NCBI RefSeq assembly: GCF_030272615.1 | Contig: NW_026729146.1 | Coordinates: 62,001-126,000, forward strand | Reading direction: 5' to 3' | Length of the DNA stretch: 64,000 bases | DNA from: Cryptomeria japonica | Lineage: Eukaryota > Streptophyta > Pinopsida > Cupressales > Cupressaceae | In this document: positions 60,450 through 64,000 of the stretch, one piece after another | How positions within the stretch are numbered: position 1 is the stretch's first letter | Layout of the letters: each line of letters opens with the position of its first letter | The notes under the pieces: generated by a model | What the model was told of the DNA's origin: nothing | Databases searched by the model: none | What the model saw: only the letters and a program-made list of their open reading frames with translations | Translations under genes and position numbers: made by a program

Positions 60450-62027
60450 GCAACAAAAACTATTTTTAATCTCGAAATAAAATCTTGAAACTATTTAAAT
60501 ATCAAATATCAAATTTAATCTGAATCCATTTTGTGACCATAAGGTTTGTGCCTTATTTGTCATCATTCAACCTGGACGAAACTTATTGAGACTGCTTAAC
60601 TATGATCACCAATCACAAGACATCCTTCTTGAATGTGTTTCATAGTACCCACATTTGATCCCAATCCAATCAATGGTAATTCTATGAGAATAAATGCTTT
60701 CATTACAAAACCCCAATCCTATTGTACCAGGAGTGTGCCTCTAAAATTAATAACACCCATCCATTTCAGAAACAAATGTAACTACTCTATTTTATATCTT
60801 GTTAAACTTTTTGTAATATTCACTTCAAATCCAACTAATTTTATTTGCACAATAGCTAGACAACTCCAGGAAAATTCTATTAAATAACGTAATTATTTTA
60901 ATTATTTATTCAAGAACAAACATACTTTTAATAGAAAAAACGTCCTTCCTACTAATATAGTTCCATATATATCTAAGATTAAATTTGCCATTTGTAATAT
61001 CTTGATTTATTTTTTTGAACAAAAAATAACTATACTCGGATCATAATTTGCATGGTTAACTTGGTAACATTTCCTAAGATTAAATACAAGAATATTTCTC
61101 ATAAGCTCAAAATAAAATTAATATATTTCTTTCTATGTTGATTACAAACTATACAGTTTCTATCAAAAACAGAAAAGAAAAAAAAGAAAATCTCCAATCT
61201 CCCTACGGCTATTGCATCAATTCCAGGTAATATTTTTGCAGTCATTGAAGAGGAAATTTAATGGTACGAAAACGTCTACGCATAAATGAACAGAACAACA
61301 GATTGGGATAGCTACGAGTTACCTCAAGTTTTGCTACTTAAAATAACTTGCTTGCAGAATAGTTTCTCTTGCATGTCTCAATAAAAATGGCACGTGAACT
61401 TAAATCTAATCCTTATAAACTTCGTCTTAGCACGTAAATGTTACCGTGGCAGCCTTCAATCCTTTTAACATCACGTAAGCTGTAATCTTTTTAACCTCTG
61501 TAAACACTTATATTGTGCCCAGGTTTAACAAATATTTTTATATTTAATCAAATCAAATATAACCAAAACCAACGTCCTTGCAGTTGCTTCATTTTTATTG
61601 AGAGCATACAAAAATAGATCTGAATATGCGAGATTTGACAATTAATAACTTTATAAAAAATGCACTATATCAGCAGTTAATAAATCCAGCGGATTTGGCT
61701 GCAGTGTAATTGATTTGCAAATGTGCACGAAAATGGCCATCTAAATAGCCAAAAATCAGACCAGAAATTATGTGATTTTTCGTACGACAGAACAAAATAG
61801 ACTCCCTCAAGTTTTTTACCCATTATAATCATAGCTGAGAATCGTTGATTTTTCACCCTCTTGGAAAAACTGTTTGGTGCAAGAAAATCGGCAGAAAAAA
61901 GATACCGGTAGGAAAAAAACAGCGTGAGACACATTTCCGGTGGGGGAGCTCCCCAACAGGAAATAGCCTATCGGCTAATAAGAAAAAAGCCTTAGATATA
62001 CAGACGATTGATGTCTAATTAGCAAAA

Positions 62028-62416
62028 TGAACACATCATATCAACTGAAACTTCATTTCTATGGGATAACAAACACGTTGTGTATTGCAACCTAGAGGCT
62101 TCTATTTATATTATATGTTATGAAGGATAGTGGCAATATTGAACATAAAATTCCACACAAACTATTATAATAGACAATATTAATGACTTTCATATCTAGA
62201 TAAGTGATGTGAAATTAAAAGAAATAAGATCATATGAATTGAAAACTTGGTTTTTGTGAGTTGCAAAACATAGTGCATATTACTACCTACAACATTCTAT
62301 TTATATCCAGCTTAACAAAAAGCCAATCTGACTATTGAACATCAATGCCCACACACACCATTTCAATAGATAATAAAAAGTATATTATGTATTATAACAT
62401 AGAAAAGATGGATATT
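62028..62416. repeat. Diverged ~195 bp tandem repeats, left half (copy B)
   Basis: Counterpart of 19529-19917, with two units and two substitutions (62139, 62330). The right half would lie beyond the window. Confidence 0.65.
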
Positions 62417-62460
62417 CTAAACATACAACAATCCACTATTATAACCTATTAAATTTTGGA

Positions 62461-64000
62461 ATGACAAGCAGGAGTGGGTCATCGAGCGGGAGCAGGTCGG
62501 TGACTAGGGTTTCCTATGGTGATCAAGCCGTAGGGGAAGCCGATGGGGAGGATGGAGACAGATCTGCTAAGGAGGTGGGCATGGTTGTGGCGGAAGCTGG
62601 TCAGTCGTGGGTATCGGATGGTGTCGATGCCTCTCGTGGTCCCTGCTTTGCAGGCCGCTAGTCTCTGCTCCCTCTTTCGGAGCTTGTTGATGGTAGCTAT
62701 GATGGGGATCTTGGTGTTTCTTGCGCTTGGTGGTGTGCCCCTTTGGGGTTGGATACCCACCCTTGTTGGCTGGGTTGCCTTGCTCCTCTCCTCAGCTTTG
62801 TTGTCCTTCTTCGTAGAGGATGCTTTTGTTCTCTTTGGGCTTGGTGTGGTCTGATCTGTTGCATCTTTCAGATGGCCCTCCCTTTGATTTGGGACCCACG
62901 TGGATCTTCTACATCTAGGCTTTTTCTAGGGTTTGTGTGCTCTCCCTTCCCCGTGGGTTGTCTTCTTTCCTTGGGATGGGATTGTTTGTTTGATGCTACT
63001 CTGTTCCTTCTTATGGTGGCATTGTCTTTTCTAGAACCCTAGTTTAAGGCCATGAGGGTGGGGATGCACTGTTTGCTTCCAAGGCCCTTTCCCCCCTTTC
63101 TTTTGATTTATCTGGCTGGTCCTTTGGGGTTTCTATTAGTTCTTTTGGATTTTATTCTGCCCTGGATCTTGGTAGAAGATTTGATGATGGGTTGTTCTCT
63201 TGGGTCCAACCCTGTTTTTGCCTATAAGATCTCTTGGCTTGCCTTCTCTCTACAACTTGGGTTCTCTTTAGTTTGCCTTATTGAGGTGGCCCTTCCTTCT
63301 CTATTGGCGGAGATGGATGGTTTTGGACTTAACCTCCCTCCTATTGAGGTGGAGTTGGGTGTTGTAGTACATCCTGGGTATTTCTATCCTATAGAGGTGG
63401 ATAGATGCTTTTTTGTTGGAGGTTCGGTTTTCAGATGCTTCGAGGGTGCTGGCATTAGATATGTGGGTTTGGGAGCCACCTCAAAACCCATTTCTAATGT
63501 TAGGGGTGCCTTTCAAAACCCCCATGTTATGGTTTAGTTTTTGGTGGTTTTGGGAGCCATTGTAAAACCCAATCCGAAGGTTAGGGGAGCCTTTCAAAAC
63601 CCTCATGCTTATCTTTGGCTGGATGTTGACAGTTTTGAAGGGCCGAACTTAGTTTGTCATTGTTTTTGGTTAAGGATACGGCTAGCCTTATGCTGCCTAA
63701 TTTTTCTGAATATGGGTAGCAAATTTGAGAAAATCCCTGATGCTTGGATGTGGGAGTCTATCCACTTCATCTAGTGTTCTAGGCTATGATGCCTGCAGGT
63801 TTGGTGTTGGATTTTCTTTGTTTGTGGTAGTGCTGGATTTTGGCTGGTACTAGCCAATTTTGTTGATTTAGTCTACTAATTTTAGTTGCCTATCTTTCTA
63901 GCAGAAGTTTCTTTGTAGGTTCGAGATCCTAGCAAAATTTAAGGGTTTTGGGTCCCTTTAAAACCTGGTGTATGGGGTTTCGGGTTCTCTCAAAACCTGT
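62461..64000 (+). mobile_element. Second ORF2-less retroelement (copy B), cut by the window end
   Basis: Counterpart of 19962-21501. The window stops 18 bases before the expected end of its 3' tail. The paired GGTTTTGGGAGCC hairpin motifs are at about 63460-63600. Confidence 0.55.
63144..64000 (+). repeat. Third, partial copy of the inner 8.6 kb repeat
   Basis: The left flank is that of copy 1 (20645). However, at 63619, 63793 and 63811 the bases agree with copy 2 and not copy 1, and one base (63941) is private. Whether a second inner copy follows cannot be seen. Confidence 0.9.

Larger units (their letters stand above)
42518..64000 (+). repeat. Second copy of the 42.5 kb direct repeat (copy B), cut by the window end
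   Basis: This corresponds to 1-21501 in the same order and orientation. It begins inside intron 1 of the PGG gene at 41462-42574, because that is where the first copy is cut by the window edge. If the period holds, another 21 kb of the unit follows beyond 64000. Confidence 0.97.

Noticed and set aside
1-64000. tRNA, rRNA or organelle-derived genes
   Set aside because: I looked for conserved tRNA arm motifs, rRNA cores and organelle gene order by eye and found none. A covariance-model search would be more sensitive.

Overview
This window looks like nuclear DNA of a seed plant. It is AT-rich and dominated by decayed retroelements of plant type: L1 LINEs with a DUF4283 plus CCHC ORF1 and APE-type endonuclease, RT, zf-RVT and RNase H pieces, and a Copia pol fragment with one LTR. 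It also has long CT-rich tracts and a few copies of a host membrane-protein family carrying the PGG domain. I see no bacterial or organellar gene order, no rRNA or tRNA genes and no CRISPR array. The species cannot be told from the sequence.

Large-scale structure. The window is essentially one 42.5 kb unit and the first half of a second. Positions 1-21501 recur at 42518-64000 almost base for base. The offset is 42517 up to a CT microsatellite near 8.86 kb and 42499 after it. Inside the unit, 20645-29254 is followed head to tail by a second copy at 29255-37865, and a third partial copy starts at 63144. Every gene or element in 1-21.5 kb therefore appears twice, and the L1 element appears as copies 1 and 2.

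Layout of the unit. 37-57: exon 1 of a minus-strand PGG gene whose body lies left of the window. 110-812: inverted-repeat arms enclosing four ~68 bp repeats. 2.2-6.8 kb: two broken minus-strand coiled-coil reading frames. 7.5-8.9 kb: very AT-rich DNA ending in a TG/CA/CT microsatellite. 10.3-11.3 kb: CT-rich tract. 12.2-12.7 kb: frameshifted PGG pseudogene. 13.06-14.88 kb: Copia remnant. 15.1-16.8 kb: an element with a LINE ORF1 and a 3' tail but no ORF2. 17.2 kb: near-perfect 39 bp hairpin. 17.3-17.95 kb: LINE endonuclease fragment. 19.5-21.8 kb: ~195 bp tandem repeats split by a second element with a related 3' tail. 23.0-37.98 kb: two tandem copies of a decayed minus-strand L1. 39.2-41.0 kb: three further CT-rich tract plus adapter units. 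41.46-42.57 kb: the one apparently intact gene, a three-exon PGG-domain protein. 42.5-64 kb: the second unit.

Only the PGG gene has a clean exon model. The retroelement reading frames are broken and probably inactive. The main interest lies in the nested duplications and what their mismatches say about order, conversion or mis-assembly. Also notable are the two ORF2-less elements with related hairpin-rich 3' tails, the CT-tract/adapter repeat, and the duplicated half-PGG exon.
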